In this document: piece by piece, positions 23,473 through 36,466 of the stretch | Numbering within the stretch: the first letter of the stretch is position 1 | Layout: each line of letters starts with the position of its first letter | From: Piper betle | Taxonomy: Eukaryota; Streptophyta; Magnoliopsida; Piperales; Piperaceae | NCBI GenBank assembly: GCA_033002965.1 | Contig: JAURVB010014816.1 | Coordinates: forward strand, 23,347 to 87,346 | Reading direction: 5' to 3' | DNA length: 64,000 nt | Notes under the pieces: generated by a model | Database searches by the model: none | What the model saw: only the letters and a program-made list of their open reading frames with translations | Told to the model about the DNA's origin: nothing | Translations under genes and position numbers: made by a program

Positions 23473-24365
23473 CTTATGATACTATATTTTAACTCCTACA
23501 AATCGTGCAAAAGCACCAGTTCAAACATTCAATACTTGAAGAAAACGTGGAAGAAGAAGCAAGCAAATCGACAGACATACATTATATAGCTACTTCACAT
23601 ATTGAATCAATCTTCCAAAAAGAAGCCGGTAAGAGCAGGGGACTATCTAATTTAGTTGTATGTAGTTCAATAGCAATTTGAGCAGAAGACCATGGTACAG
23701 AGGATATACCCAGCACAAAGGACCACTACCCAGATAAATTCAAGGCAAAAAATGAAGGTGCTTGGTAGAAAACGATAGACCCGAATGAACAATCTTGTGA
23801 TCACTTTCACTAATCATGCGTTGTTTGGGAGAGAGCAAATGAAAAACCTCTTTTATGAACAGAATTATCAATTGACTTTGAGGGAAGAAAAAGCTGCCCA
23901 AAGAAAATATAAGCATATTCGCCCCAAATCCTCATAACAAGAGAAAGTCATTCGAAACTCAATCTTAAAATCCCAATGATTATCAGACGTTCTCTAGATA
24001 AGGAGGTGAAAGATCTCATATCTGTTCAACAATATATGCACAAAGTGAGCCAGATCCGATATCCGGACGACTATAAACTGTCATATATCCGCTGCCAGAA
24101 TTCAATTTTCATAGATCTATCTCATGCAAATTGCAATATCAAATTCACGTAACTAGTAACAGACCACACTTCAATCCAGCCCTCCCAGGTGAAGATTGAA
24201 ATTCAAGGACACAAACACGACGTGGGCAGCAATTAAAAAACGAAAACAGCTACAACAGTAGAAAGACAAACCTGTTTTCAATCGCCACTTACCAAAATAA
24301 CCAGGCTTCTTGCACTCCTCTCCTTAGACCAACAAGAAGAATAAAAAAGCTAAGGAGGAATTTGA
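23473..24365 (-). other. 5' UTR of the GMP gene with an intron
   Basis: The minus strand shows a good acceptor (TTTGTAG, exon starting at 23495) and a good donor (TTTTG then GTAAGTGG, last exon base 24293). This implies an intron of about 797 bp at 23496-24292. The transcription start is inferred about 30 nt below the TATA box. Introns in the 5' UTR are common in plant housekeeping genes and often raise expression. A transcript would settle this. Confidence 0.6.
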
Positions 24366-24395
24366 ATGGGATGTCAAAGGGTGGAATATTGAGGG

Positions 24396-24404
24396 TATTT
24401 TATA
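24396..24404 (-). promoter_or_regulatory. TATA box of the GMP gene
   Basis: TATAAAATA on the minus strand, set between C-rich and CCCTC sequence. It lies about 100 nt upstream of the inferred first exon's donor. The fit to a plant TATA box is good. Confidence 0.65.
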
Positions 24405-24419
24405 GGGGGAGAAGAAGAG

Positions 24420-24421
<2 letters not shown>

Positions 24422-24451
<30 letters not shown>
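24422..24451. repeat. (GA)n microsatellite in the GMP promoter
   Basis: About 15 GA units, read as (CT)n on the gene's strand, 20-50 nt upstream of the TATA box. CT-rich tracts at this position are frequent in plant core promoters and bind GAGA-type factors. Confidence 0.85.
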
Positions 24452-24452
<1 letters not shown>

Positions 24453-24479
24453 GAGAGCGAGGGAGAGATATGAAATATT

Positions 24480-25709
24480 GAGAGGTCGGGGGAAGGCGGA
24501 TCATGAAGAATGAAAGTCCTTTCTGGTTTTCACGTTTCTAGACATGGGATTGGAACCAACGACGACGCGGGATTTTTCACCCCTGTTGTGGGGAAGATGA
24601 GTAAGGGCCCCACTTTTGAGTGGGCCCAAGAGTTGTTGATAGAGCCGGGGATTTGGAGTACCCCTTGCTGAATAAGCTCGCTCTAATATTTATTGATTGA
24701 TTTAATTTTTATTAATTGAGAGTATTTAAAATTTTAATTTTAATTATTAAATTAATTTTTATTAATTAATAAAATTTAAATCAATCATGCAAATACTACA
24801 AGTAGTATTTGCTATAACAAATTCATTCTTAACCACCGTGGAGCTGTTGAGAGCAAGTTAATTTGAATTTTACTTTGTTGAATCTATGAACATATAGTGT
24901 CATCCCTAATTTTATGAATAATAAATCTTTATTAAATTAAATAACGTGATATACTATAATAATAATAATATAAATTTTAAAGGGTTAAAAATTTATAGTT
25001 AACTTACTCGCTGAAGCACTGGTCTTATTTGTTCAAATTATCATAATTTATGGAGTTTAAGGATAAAATTATAACAAATAATTAAACTTCATTAATTTTG
25101 GTAATTTGTAACAATGAGAGAGTCGTTGTACGGAGTTTGTTGTAACATTTGATACAACAAATCACCCATCTTAAAGATAGACTCCAAATTTCAATATAGA
25201 AGACTTTAATTAATTAAGAAGATAGATTCAATGATTTTTATTATTTTTTATTGTATTTTAATTCGAACTTTTCATTGGTTCAAGATTTTTAACGGTTACT
25301 TTTATTAATAAGAGTAGAATACTCAACCAATTTATCTTCAAATCTGACTATTGCGATTCGAGAAAAGTTGATCTCAATATGCTTGATTTTTCATTTATCT
25401 ATTTTTTATGCTATAATTATAAGACATATTTAGGAAATGATTTATCATAATCAATTATTGGTTTCAAAACAATATAAAGTCCTGATTTTCATCATAGTAA
25501 GTACGCATTACTTATGTAGATAATTAAATATAAAATGGATATTTTTTAATGATAAAATATATTGTAAATTTATGTATATCCATCCATGAACATTTAATTT
25601 AATTTGTTTAATATGTAATAATGATCATTAGTAAGAACAATAAAAAGTAAAAATCACTTACACCTCTTGAAACAACCAAAAACTTTTTTTATAAAATGAT
25701 CACTAACGC
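24480..25709. other. AT-rich intergenic sequence
   Basis: No gene. It holds an AT-rich partly palindromic stretch at 24690-24790 (repeats of TTAATTTTTATTAATT) and nothing else recognised. Confidence 0.6.
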
Positions 25710-25718
25710 CCACCAATT

Positions 25719-26279
25719 TAGGGCTGGGCCCAAACCAAATCAAATTGAGTTTTGCCCAACTTGAACTTGGCTCATTTGATGAACGAATCAAATTTTGGAT
25801 TATATAGTTTCTAGTTGACTTATTTTAGTTCAAGTTTCAAGTCAAACATAATTGATTTTGAGTCAAGTATTGGTCCTATTCGAGTTTCATCACTAAGTTT
25901 GAAGATCAAGTTTCTTCTCTATAATGTATTTTATTTTTTGTAAAAATATAAATGATATTCTCCTTAATTGAGAGTCATATAATAAATATTAAATAAATTT
26001 TATTTAATCATTTTTACACCAAATTATTATTTTTAATGTTAAATTATCCATGTATTACTAGCAGTTTATATTAGACATAAAGTCGATTCAAGCCAAGTTT
26101 TAAGCTGAATTAATTTTTTTCGAGTTGAATCAAGTTGAGTTTGAGATAATCTTAAATTGGCTCTCTTGTAATCGGGTCGAGTCGATTTTTTAAATATTGA
26201 GTTTTGAGACAAGTTTAAAATGAATGAAGTTCGAGTAGATAACAATAACTCGTGAACCAGCTCGACTTGCCCAGCCTTA
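25719..26279. mobile_element. hAT-type MITE, 561 bp
   Basis: Left end TAGGGCTGGGC and right end GCCCAGCCTTA are short terminal inverted repeats. An 8-bp target duplication with one mismatch flanks them (CCACCAAT at 25710-25717, CCCCCAAT at 26280-26287; one extra T lies at the left edge). The interior has no open frame. It includes repeated TCAAGTTGAG/CTCGAGT-like words on both strands that could fold back. Confidence 0.7.
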
Positions 26280-26287
26280 CCCCCAAT

Positions 26288-29074
26288 GCTTCTAACTCTC
26301 TAACTAAGTTGTTAGACTTTGATAATGAAGTCAAATTTAGTCAAGTCATCTCATTGTTTAAATATAATGATATGACAAACGCGGCCATGTCATAGGTAAA
26401 AAATAAATTCTTTACAAATAAAACTATTATCTTAGATTGAAGTTGATGGTTCTTTTTTTCTTCCATTGATGATGTGGCCTCATTTTAAAACATTGAAATA
26501 TAACTCTTAAAATTTAGAATTCATAAAAAATAATCTTTATAATTTAAGACACTATTTTACAATTGAAGCCGTTAGACTTTTTTTTCATATTGATGAAGAT
26601 TCATTTCATGGGGGTGTTAAATGATTTTCACTCAACAATAAAAATACAACAGTAATTGCTAGGGCTTAGTAAAATTTATGGTATTCGAACAATAAATATG
26701 GGTGAGTCAAGCCGACTATAGTAGGCCGGACCGCACCAAGACCTTCGTCACTCCATCCATAATCATCACATGGTATACAAATATTAGTTAAGGTAGGTCA
26801 ACGTTAACTATCCTATAGTTTTCTTTATTTTGGCAGACATCACTAATTCTACGCCCTTTTCCGCAGATTTTTATCATGGTTCAAGGGTTTTTTGTTTCTC
26901 CTTACTCCAGATCAGAACCATACTGAAAAAAAAAAGAAAGATAAAGACTCACAAGCCATGATATAGCAACTAATTGTGCTAAAATTTTATTTGATTTGTA
27001 TTCTACAAGTAAGTATTAAGAGTCCTAAACAACTTAAATGAGATGAAAATTAGGAATTGAGTTTGTATCTCTATTACTTATCTAACCAACCAGGAGGTGT
27101 TGCAAGGAATACCTTTGACAACTAAATTTTATAGTTTGATCACTTTGCTTGCTTTAGAAGCGCATGTCCTCTCAATTCCTTACACACCTTCCTCCCACAT
27201 CATCACTACCTCAAAAACTTACCAGAATTCTAAGAACAAAAACTTACAATTGTCATTTTCACTCTAACATAAAGCCAGATAGCCCAATGGCCAAATCAAT
27301 CTCCAGCACTTTTTCTTTCAAAAAAATAAAACACATTGCACATCCTTTATATATTTTAGTGGTGCTAAAGTCTACGCAATATCCGCGTTCTACCCATGTT
27401 GAGCCCCATCTCGTTTGTGAGTTTTTACTTTCGTAGTCAACTTTGAGATGCGAGAAGTATATAGCAGCTAACAAAGAACTCTTTGTAGAATTTTCAGTAC
27501 AATTCTAGTATAGATCCATCGTCCTAATTTTGTATGATTATGCACATAGACGACTTTGCGTAAGGTCAAAGAGTTAGGCTGCTGCAACTATGGCGAGATT
27601 GTTGGCCTGCTGGAACCTTGTTTTGGATCTCAAGCTAGAATTTGTTCACACAAGGCTGATTGCCAGTTGCCACATAGGCTTCAATATTTGAGAGGTTCAA
27701 GGTTGGCATCATGCATGGTTCTGAAAATCAAATCCCAATTATCTTCCATTTCACTTCATTCCTTGCGAAGACATGGCATGGCACCTATAGGAAGAAAGAT
27801 CTTCAGAGATTGTTTTTCTTTTCTAAAAAAGAAAAAAATTTTTGGGTGGGTGGCAATGTTGAAAATAAAAAAACTTGGGTGGGTATAACAACGTTGGACC
27901 CAAGAGGTTGATTCACTCGTAAGAGTACAATGGGTGTTGGGTTTGGATATTCCATATCTTTGAATATGATCAAAATCCAATTCATTCTCGGAAATGGATC
28001 AGATTCTCGAATTTTTTAAGTGTACAATATATTCGAAATATTCAAATCGAATATGGATTAATGGTGATTTAATCAATATTCCAACTAAATGGGTGATATT
28101 TTATAAAATTATATTTTAAAAATATTTAAAATTATGTTTATTATTACATTTTCACTATTTTTATGTTAAAATCTATATTATTTATATTATTTTATTCAAT
28201 AGGGTCTGATTTTTATTGAACACGACATTTGTGAATTTGATTGAATATGGGTTTTGCAAATCCAGATCAGATACATATATGGTAAATAAAATAGATGTAA
28301 TTTTTGAATTCATATTAGCTTTGGGTTTGGGTTTTCAAATTTTGATCGGACGCGGCTATAGCTATATCCGGTTCATATCCGATCCGAAGCTAACATGAGT
28401 TTATAACCACTATTTATAACCACTAGCCACGGGGATTGCTTTCAATATTCACCTTTTCACTAAAGCACAAATTTCCGAAGTTAGCAAAGTTAGTCAAGGG
28501 TCCAACCTCCGCCAATAAAATATATTCCCTTTTCACTTGCCAAAGCACGCTGGTACTGATTATTGTTGGATTAATTGCCAAAAACATGAAAATGATTTGA
28601 TTTTCTATACTTCAGAGCAGATTTAGGATTAACATAAAACACATGTCAAAAGTGGACATAGACCAGAAAATTAGTAGGCATAATTATTGGCCAAACAATA
28701 TGTGGACTTCCCTTAAATTTAAGCTTTGGTCTTAGAGAAACAAATTAGGTTAACATTAAGCCCCCAAAAGGGACTTGTAACAACCAAAATAAACTCACAA
28801 TATGTGTCATAGGCATTTCTTAATCTAAAAATTAGTTTAATGAATATGATTTTTTCATTAACCTATATACAAGTCACTAATATTATTTACGACCGACGTG
28901 AGATAAACCCAATATTCTCTTTTTTACACATTGGGCAACCCCGAAACTTTCATCATTTGACAATCTTTCTTTTATTAGACGGAACTCACATATCTCTAAT
29001 TAAGATACACATTTAATTGAAAAAGACCATAATCTCCAACTAGACAAAAAATTCTAATTGTGAAGACTCAAACT
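26288..29074. other. Intergenic sequence without a recognised gene
   Basis: AT-rich. Open stretches at 27164-27436 and 27556-27888 are short and unlike known proteins. At 27930-28395 a GGGTTTGGATATTCC-like left edge faces a CATATCCGATCCGAAG right edge, which could be another small inverted-repeat element, but I found no target duplication. Nothing else is recognised. Confidence 0.5.
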
Positions 29075-29079
29075 TTATG

Positions 29080-30183
29080 TGTAAAATCCCAACTTCAAGT
29101 TAGAGTTTTACCCGATTGTAGTTTTCCTTGTTTGGCTCTGTATCGAGTTGGTTTGAACGAGTTCGATCTAAACTAGTTTTCAGACTATGAGTATAGACCC
29201 ATATGGCCGTATGAGCAAGTTATAGTGGCTGAGTATGCTAACAAATATAGATTTGTTTGTATTCGTTAGGCAGAGTTTTAGACCTAGATCTAGGACGTTG
29301 TTGCATTTAATATCCATATTGGATTTTTAGAGTATCTCATTGCATGCATCATAGGGATTTCAGATCATAGGATTGTGCCCCTGTGGGTCCAGTTTGATTG
29401 AGTCACAAATTTTCACTTGATTGAGTTCAGAGTTCGAAGCTTATTTAGCCTTTTTACCTCAATTCCCACTTATAGAGTTATTTTTAAGACTTGAGTCATT
29501 TTTTACTTTAGATGGTCTCGATCCGAGCTTTCCATCCATATGTATATTACACATACCAATAGGTGGGCCCCATTAGGCCATTGAGTTATTGAACGCTCCG
29601 ATCGTGCATGTGGCAAAATCTTAGTTGTCCACTCAAACTTAGCATTCTCTATTTGATTTCCAAAGATTTCCCACATTTTCAGAACTTTACACCTATATTT
29701 GATTTTCAGAGATTTTTCTATGTATGAATATGAACATTAGCCGTGCATGCGAGCCAGCACTTGCTTAAGTATGTTTGCTTACCACCCAGTGTGAGACAAT
29801 CTTGAAGTTTCATAAGTTTTCGTGAGTAATGGAATACCATTTACCAAATTGTATTAATTATTTTTCAGACCATTAACACTCGTTACTAACCTTTTTCACA
29901 TAATATATATAAGTCTTGCAAATCCTGAATCAACTTTGGTGGAAGGGCAGATAAATGCTACATCCACTTGAGCTCAGTGCATTTTTTTCTTTTCTTACTT
30001 TTACTTATATTTGATGTGTTTTGACATGTATTTAACAATGTCTTCCATTCTCATGACACCAAGCAGGTTGTTTCAATCTATTTTATCAATTAAATCCTAT
30101 CAACCACCAATTTTAAACATGACTCGACTCGATCGTAATATTTTTTATTTGGTTCATATGTGAACCGAAATCGAGGTGTTACA
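29080..30183 (+). mobile_element. Solo LTR, Tekay-like, shortened (1.1 kb)
   Basis: Starts TGTAAAATCCC, ends GAGGTGTTACA, and is flanked by a perfect 5-bp duplication TTATG (29075-29079 and 30184-30188). The R-U5 landmark ACCATTAACACTCGTTACTAAC at 29870 matches other family LTRs. It lacks most of the U3 GC-rich block and the TATA region, so it is either an internally deleted copy or a short subfamily. Confidence 0.85.
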
Positions 30184-30188
30184 TTATG

Positions 30189-30617
30189 ATGAAAAACTCT
30201 CCCTCCTCTGAGAGGCAGAGAGAGAGATATATATAACCTCATTACAAAACCTCACAGTGAAACTCAATATCACACTCTTTTAAGTCGTACTCTACACAAC
30301 GCAAATTTACAACTATGCATTTATAAATAATATATACAAAATATTATACATGAAATACAACCAACCTCTTTGATACGAAGAACTAACATCAAATGCTTCT
30401 TTTTGATCATTAAAACTTTCACTAATAGATTTTTCTTCGTCCTTTATAATTATTTTCAAATTAATAAAGTACAAAAGATAGATAACATAATTTAGAGTAG
30501 CTTCTCTAATAAGAGATTAAGAATATTCCTAATTGCAGTATGCTCCAGTTACAGATTGTGAGTTGTTTTCCCAATTGGAGAGTGCATGAGTATTTCCCAA
30601 TTCATCGCTCGCATTCC
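30189..30617. other. AT-rich sequence at the left edge of the LTR nest
   Basis: No gene. About 430 bp here would be expected to hold the left end of the minus-oriented LTR that follows, but its TGTAACACC start is not found. The true left edge of that LTR was lost or has diverged beyond recognition. Confidence 0.45.
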
Positions 30618-32564
30618 TCACCTACATATATATAGAAAAACATCAGTAACAAGCGTTACTAGCCCAGAAAATAACTAATATCAATCTGGCACAGGAGAGC
30701 AAACTCTCCTGTTGAATCAAAACCATATACTTCCTCAAGAACTCTCATCAGGGCACATACAGGAGCCGTCACTATCGGGCCGTCGCCCTCGAGTCGACAG
30801 CGTCCCCCTTTCTTTCTCATTCTCATACCTTGGCCATTTCTCTATCGCTTCTCGCATCAAATCTCATTCATTTTCGCCCTCTGCACCTTCCATATTACTC
30901 CTGGCCTTGAGCACGAAGGCCGAGCACTCTCAGGCTGACGCCTTTAGTGCCCTTTGAACCACAAGTCTAGACATGCGCTGCATTGCAGTACCTGTAAACC
31001 TCCACACTTCTCCGAGTTTGAGGAACTCAAAGGTGGAGTTGTCCAGATCCTTCGGGAACGAAGTGGGTTCTCCCCAGCTCCAGAGCCCGCTCTTCCGAGC
31101 ACACGCCCTATCAGAAGGCATGGCCGTCAGTAACCCTCATTCCATCTCTCATCGAAAACGCGAAAACTATATATATATAGGCCTAGGTTGGGATTTATAC
31201 AATAGGCCCGAAGGCATCGTGAGCTGGATCTGAAGTTCGAAAACAAACTCGAGGGATCTCATCCTCGAGGGTTATTAATCCAAAAAAGAACCGTTGGCTA
31301 AATAGCCTGAGTTAAGTGGGATCCGATAAAACGCCACTTAACTCGTCCTGCACATGATAAATCAAATACACAATAGAATAGCGTAAAAACAGAGAACGAG
31401 TCCTAAACGAACCTGGTAGAAGCTCCAAACGGGTCCACACACCTAGGCGGCGAGCTCCTACACCGTACATACACAATCAAGCTAAAAACTAACGCCCGCA
31501 TGATGAATCACACATCCTATAACATGCACACACAATCAACACAATCACACATCAATCAACACACATCAGCCTATATCAATTCTAGCAAGTCTACTTAGGC
31601 TAGTTTGCATTAGATCATGATCATCACCTAGTTACCCTAATTAGTTTCTTAGCCTCCATTTTTAACACCACTCAATCAAACAAATTTCATATTTTATCCT
31701 TAATCAAATCTACATTTATATATATTATTATAACACACAATTCACCAATCCTAGCATGCAATTCTAATAATCAATACTTTTAAATAATTAAGTTAAAATA
31801 AATTATACCTCGCGTCGTCGAAAATCGGCAATGGCTAGGGTTTCCGTTTCGTGGCTCGAAACTCGAATTCGGCACCTAGTGGTGTCCGAAGTCCGATCAA
31901 ATTGGACCCGGTGCGTTCGGCAGATGATCCGGCCAATTTCCCACAAATCCAATTTTTCGGCGGTTCCGGCGGTTTTCTGGCGAGTGTCGGTGGTTTTCGG
32001 CGGAATCCGGCGGTTTTCCAGCGATGATTCGGGACAGGGCAATCAGGGGGTCTATTAGCACCAGCTCGACGAGCTTGGTCCAATGGTGGTGTCAAGCAAA
32101 GCAGCCGGGGCGGCAATGGCTGTCGGCGGCGGCATCGAAAGTGGGTGGCGGCGGCAGCGTGCTCCGATCGGGGCTGCGGCCGGCCTCGACGGCGGTTGGG
32201 ATGATGGGGGAAACGTCGGCGACGGCGAGGGTGTAAAACCCATGATTCGAGTCAGGGTTTTACGTTACCGAACCAGTCGATTCAACCGTTGGTTCGAGTC
32301 GAGTCAGTTTCATGAACTGTGTGCTGAGTCGAGGCCAGCCGTGAGTTATGAGCGGTGAGAGTCAGTATTTTTTTCTTTTTATATATTTTATCGTAGAAAT
32401 AGTTTTAGGCCAAATAACGCGTTAGGACGCGTTGGATTATATTTCGGGTGGGTTATTAGTTATAGAGCATGCCATTTGGATGTTGTTGTGTTTGCTTTAT
32501 TTTATGGAATTTTTCCATATTTTTCTAGATTTGTTTTAGAATTTATTATGAACAAGTTATTATT

Positions 32565-32589
32565 TTGACTCGAGTAGGAATCGAGTCAA
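32565..32589. promoter_or_regulatory. 25-bp paired TTGACTC / GAGTCAA box in LTR U3
   Basis: The arms TTGACTC and GAGTCAA are separated by 11 nt. The same arms and the same spacing occur in other LTR copies (35243-35267, 38292-38316, 53799-53823, 57408-57432, 62507-62531, 62895-62919, 63453-63477), though the 11-nt centre varies. Each arm contains TTGAC, the core of the plant W-box bound by WRKY factors. A regulatory role is inference. Confidence 0.45.
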
Positions 32590-33930
32590 TACTTATTTAC
32601 GAAACTGCCATTGAGGGTATTTTTCTCCCTCCCGACCTTCCTCACCCCAAACCCTTGCTGCCGCCACTGCCACGTGCTGCGCCGCCGCTGCCGACGCCGC
32701 ATTGCTGCCGAGCAACGCCACCCCGCCCCGCCGTGCAGTCACCGTGCTACCACGACCCACCCCGGCCACCGTCTCGCCGCCACGACGCCCGAATCGCCCC
32801 ACAAGCCGCGACGCCTCCCTCGTCAATTCGCCGCCGTCCAGGCTGCACCGCCGCCGCTGTGACCCCGACGACCACCCCCTCGCCGTCGCCGATGTTTCCT
32901 CCATCATCCTGACTGCCGTCGAGGCCGACCGCAGCCCCGATCGGAGCACACCGCCGCCGCCACCCATTTTCGACGCCGCCGCCGACGGCCATCGCCGCCC
33001 CGGCTGCTTTGTTTGACACCGCCATTGGACCAAGCTCGTCGAGCTGGTGCCGATAGACCCCCTGATTGCCCCGTCCCGAATCGTCGCCGGAAAACCGCCG
33101 GAATCCGTCGGAAAACCGCCGACACTCACCGGAAAACCGCCGGAACCGCCGGAAAATTGAATTCGTGGGAAATTCGCCGGATCATCTGCCGAACACACCT
33201 GGTCCAATCTGATCGGACTTCGGACGCCGCTAGGTGCCGAATTAGAGTTTCGAGCCACGAAACGGAAACCCTAGCTGTCGCCGATTTTCGACGACGCGTG
33301 GTATAACTTATTTTAATTTAATTATTTAAAAATATTGATTATTAGAATTGCATGCCAGGATTTGTGTGTGTGTGTTATAAATATATATTTAAATGTAGGT
33401 TTGATTAAGAATAGAAATATGAAATTGTTTGATTGAGTGGTGTTAAAAATGGAGGCTAAGAAATTAATTAGGGTAACTAAGTGATGATCATGATATAATG
33501 CAAACTAGCCTAAGTAGACTTGCTAGAATTGATATAGGTTGAATGTGTGTTGATTGATGCGTGATTGTGTTGATTGTGTGTGCATGCTATAGGATATGTG
33601 ATTCATCATGTAGGCGTTAGTTTTTAGCTTGATTGTGTAGGTACGGTGTAGGAGCTCGTCGCCTAGGCGCGTGGACCTGTTTGGAGCTTCTACCAAGTCC
33701 GTTTACGACTACGTTCTCTGATTTACGCTACTCTCTTGTGTATTTGATTTATTATGTGTCAGACGAGCTAAGTCGCGTTTTATCGAATCCCACTTAACTC
33801 GGGCCATTTAGCCAACGATTTTTTTCGGATTAATAACCCTCGAGGATGAGATCCCTCGAGTTTGTTTTCGAACTTCAGATCCAGTTCATGTTGCCTTCGG
33901 GCCTATTGTATAAATCCCAACCCAGACCTT

Positions 33931-33944
33931 TATATATATATATA
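33931..33944 (+). promoter_or_regulatory. TATA box of the nested solo LTR
   Basis: TATATATATATATA followed by TAGTTTTCGCGTTTTCAG. All family LTRs keep a TATA-like run at this place, about 25 nt before a conserved TTTTCAGTGAGA string. The start of transcription (R) is probably there. Confidence 0.55.
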
Positions 33945-36466
33945 GTTTTCGCGTTTTCAGTGAGAGATTGAATGAGGGAAATCCGACTACCATGCTACGT
34001 GAGCGGGCACGTGTGTGTCGATAGTGGGCTCTGGAATGGTGTGCGGGCCGTTTCATTCCTGAGGGATCCTGACAACTCCACCTTTGAGTTCCTCAAACCC
34101 GGAGAAGTGTGGAGGTTCACGGGTACTGCATTGCAGCGCATGTCTAGACTTGTGGTATCAAAGGGTACTGAAGGCGACTGCCTGAGAGTACTCGGCCTTC
34201 GTGCTCAAGGCCAGGAGTAATATGGAAGGTGCAGAGGGCAGAAATGAATGAGATTTGATGCGAGAAGCAATAGAGAAATGGCCGAGGCATGAGAATGTGA
34301 AAGATAGGGGGACGCTGTCGACCCGAGGGCGACGGCTCCCGTATGTGCCCTGATGAGAGTTCTTGAGGAAGTATATGGTTTTCATTCAACAGGAGAGTTT
34401 GCTCTCCTGTGCCAGATTGATATTAGTTATTTTCCGGGCCGGTAACACTCGTTACTGACGGTTTTTCTATATATATGTAGGTGAGGAATGCGCCGCGTGT
34501 AACATATGTATAATGATGGTGTGTTATTGTTATGTAAATGATAATTTTGATGTGTTTGCTTGAGTGAATTACTTGTTATAAAACAAACTGATAAATATGA
34601 ATGAGTAGGGAGCCTTGGAGTTCAGACTCGGCTCAGGTAAAAACGAATGAGATAATGGTTGAATGTCATGGTAGATTAGTATGTGTTACCGTATTTTTAT
34701 AAAATAGTATATATTTTCTTTTGGTTTCTCATTTATTATTTTGTCTTGTCTTTGCTTGTACATCATAGCATGCATGTAGGACTACATTAGAACCCACGCA
34801 TCCCATCCAGGCATTTCATGTTTGCATCTCCATCTTGAGACACTGAGGGCAGATCCGGGTCGGCTTAACCAAACCCAGTAGATTAGCGAACGGTTCGGTC
34901 GCCGGTAACATTTTCGGGTCGGTTCATGGGTGAGCCGAAACAGGGTGTTACAGAGGGGGTGAGACTGGTGGTCACAACGGCGGCGACGGGGACCGAACGG
35001 CGGCGGAATCCGGCCCGGAGTGGCGACGGCCGAGGCAGCTTCATGGCATCGCGGTGGCACGCCGGCAGGCGATCGGCGGCCGGGGTCGGTCGGGGCGGCA
35101 CGGCTACGGTGCGGCAAGGCAGAGCGGCGTCGATTGGTGGCAATGCGGCGTTCGCCGCGGCAGCACACAAAAGCGAGGGTTTTGGGAGGGTAAGTGTTGG
35201 GAGGGAGAAAAATACCCTGAATGGCAAACTTGTAAATAAGTATTGACTCGATTCCTACTCAAGTCAAAATAATAACTAGTTCGTGATAAATTCTAAAAAA
35301 AATCTAGAAAAATGTGGAAAAACCACATAAAATAAAACAAACACAACAAGATCCAAATGGCATGCTCTATAACTAATAACCCACCCGAATATAATCTCAC
35401 GCGTCCTAATGCGTTATTCGGCCTAAAACTATTCTACGATCAAATAAAAATAACAATCAATACTGTATACCTCCATATACTTGATAACCCATTTTTCATC
35501 ATCTTTTAGACGTTATCATTGTACACTTGAGCATACATGACCCTCATCGCTCATAACTCACAGCTGGCCTCAACTCAGCTCGCGGTCCATAAAGCTGACT
35601 CGACTCGAACCGACGGTTGAACCGACTGGTTCACTCTTGTAAAACTCTGACTCGAGTCACGGGTTTTACAAGACTAGTCAGTTCAGGGTGCCATCCAGAC
35701 TATAGCTTGATGGCTCCTCAGTAGTTACCCTTATGAGAGTTCTATTGGAGTATATGCATGCTTTTCTTTTAATGAGAGTTAGCTCTCATAGACAGTTTGA
35801 TATTAGTTATTTTCTTGACTAGTGACAACCATTGCTGACGGTTTTTTATTATATATGTTGGTGAGCATTAGACATAATAAGATATGCCAGATTTGACAAA
35901 TAAGCAGTGACATCCTTGCACACACACATGCTTAGCGATAGGACCCTTAATTGTGATGTTGGTGAATGTGTAAAACTTGTTATGTACTATTTTGATGATG
36001 TTTAATGCACGGTTAACATATTTTGTGGATGAAGTTGGTAATTTTGAAATTAGTAAACTTCCAGCTATGGGAATATGAGTAGTAGATGGGTCAAGTCTCA
36101 ACTAGGGATCATGACTTGGAAAATGATGTGATGTTAATAGAATGTGATGTTGTGATATGTTTTGTTATCTATTATTTATATATATGTTGTGATATGATGA
36201 TGGACAGGTTGGTTTCTTTATTGTACTTTTGAGGGAACCCACAGTCGTATATTTACAGGGTTTTCATAATATTTAAATCGATTACGGTGTGATTTTGATT
36301 TTTGGTGTGATTCTTTTTTTTGCCATCATATCATTCATCTAACGTCCTGCTAGGTTGTGTGTTTCATATATTCATTGTGGCATGCTTTTCATCTTATGAC
36401 GCTTAAAGTAGGTCCCTTCCACTTAAATTCGAGTTGACCAAAGTAATTGAATTGAGAATCAGTTCG

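Larger units (their letters stand above)
32232..34952 (+). mobile_element. Solo LTR, Tekay-like, 2.7 kb, nested
   Basis: Starts TGTAAAACCC, ends CAGGGTGTTACA, and is flanked by a perfect 5-bp duplication GAGGG (32227-32231 and 34953-34957). It belongs to the same subfamily as the LTR it sits in, but lies in the opposite orientation. The paired TTGACTC box is at 32565-32589, the GC-rich U3 at 32620-33160, and a TATA-like run at 33931-33944 followed by TAGTTTTCGCG. The R-U5 block runs 33960-34440. No internal domain is present. Confidence 0.9.
30618..35670 (-). mobile_element. Tekay-like LTR, minus orientation, split by a solo LTR
   Basis: Two parts, 30618-32231 and 34953-35670, read on the minus strand as one family LTR. 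The right end (its 5' start) is GGGTTTTACA at 35670. Landmarks in order are CCTCACCTACATATATA, the R-U5 block 30700-31130, a TATA-like ATATATATAT at 31165, the block GAGTCCTAAACGAACCTGG at 31408, the GC-rich U3 block, and the 25-bp paired TTGACTC box at 35243-35267. The plus-oriented LTR at 32232-34952 interrupts it with a perfect target duplication. The left end is missing. Confidence 0.75.

Noticed and set aside
32593..33258. A 221-codon minus-strand frame in the solo LTR
   Set aside because: It lies antisense in the GC-rich U3 block of an LTR. Overlapping frames on the plus strand are just as open.
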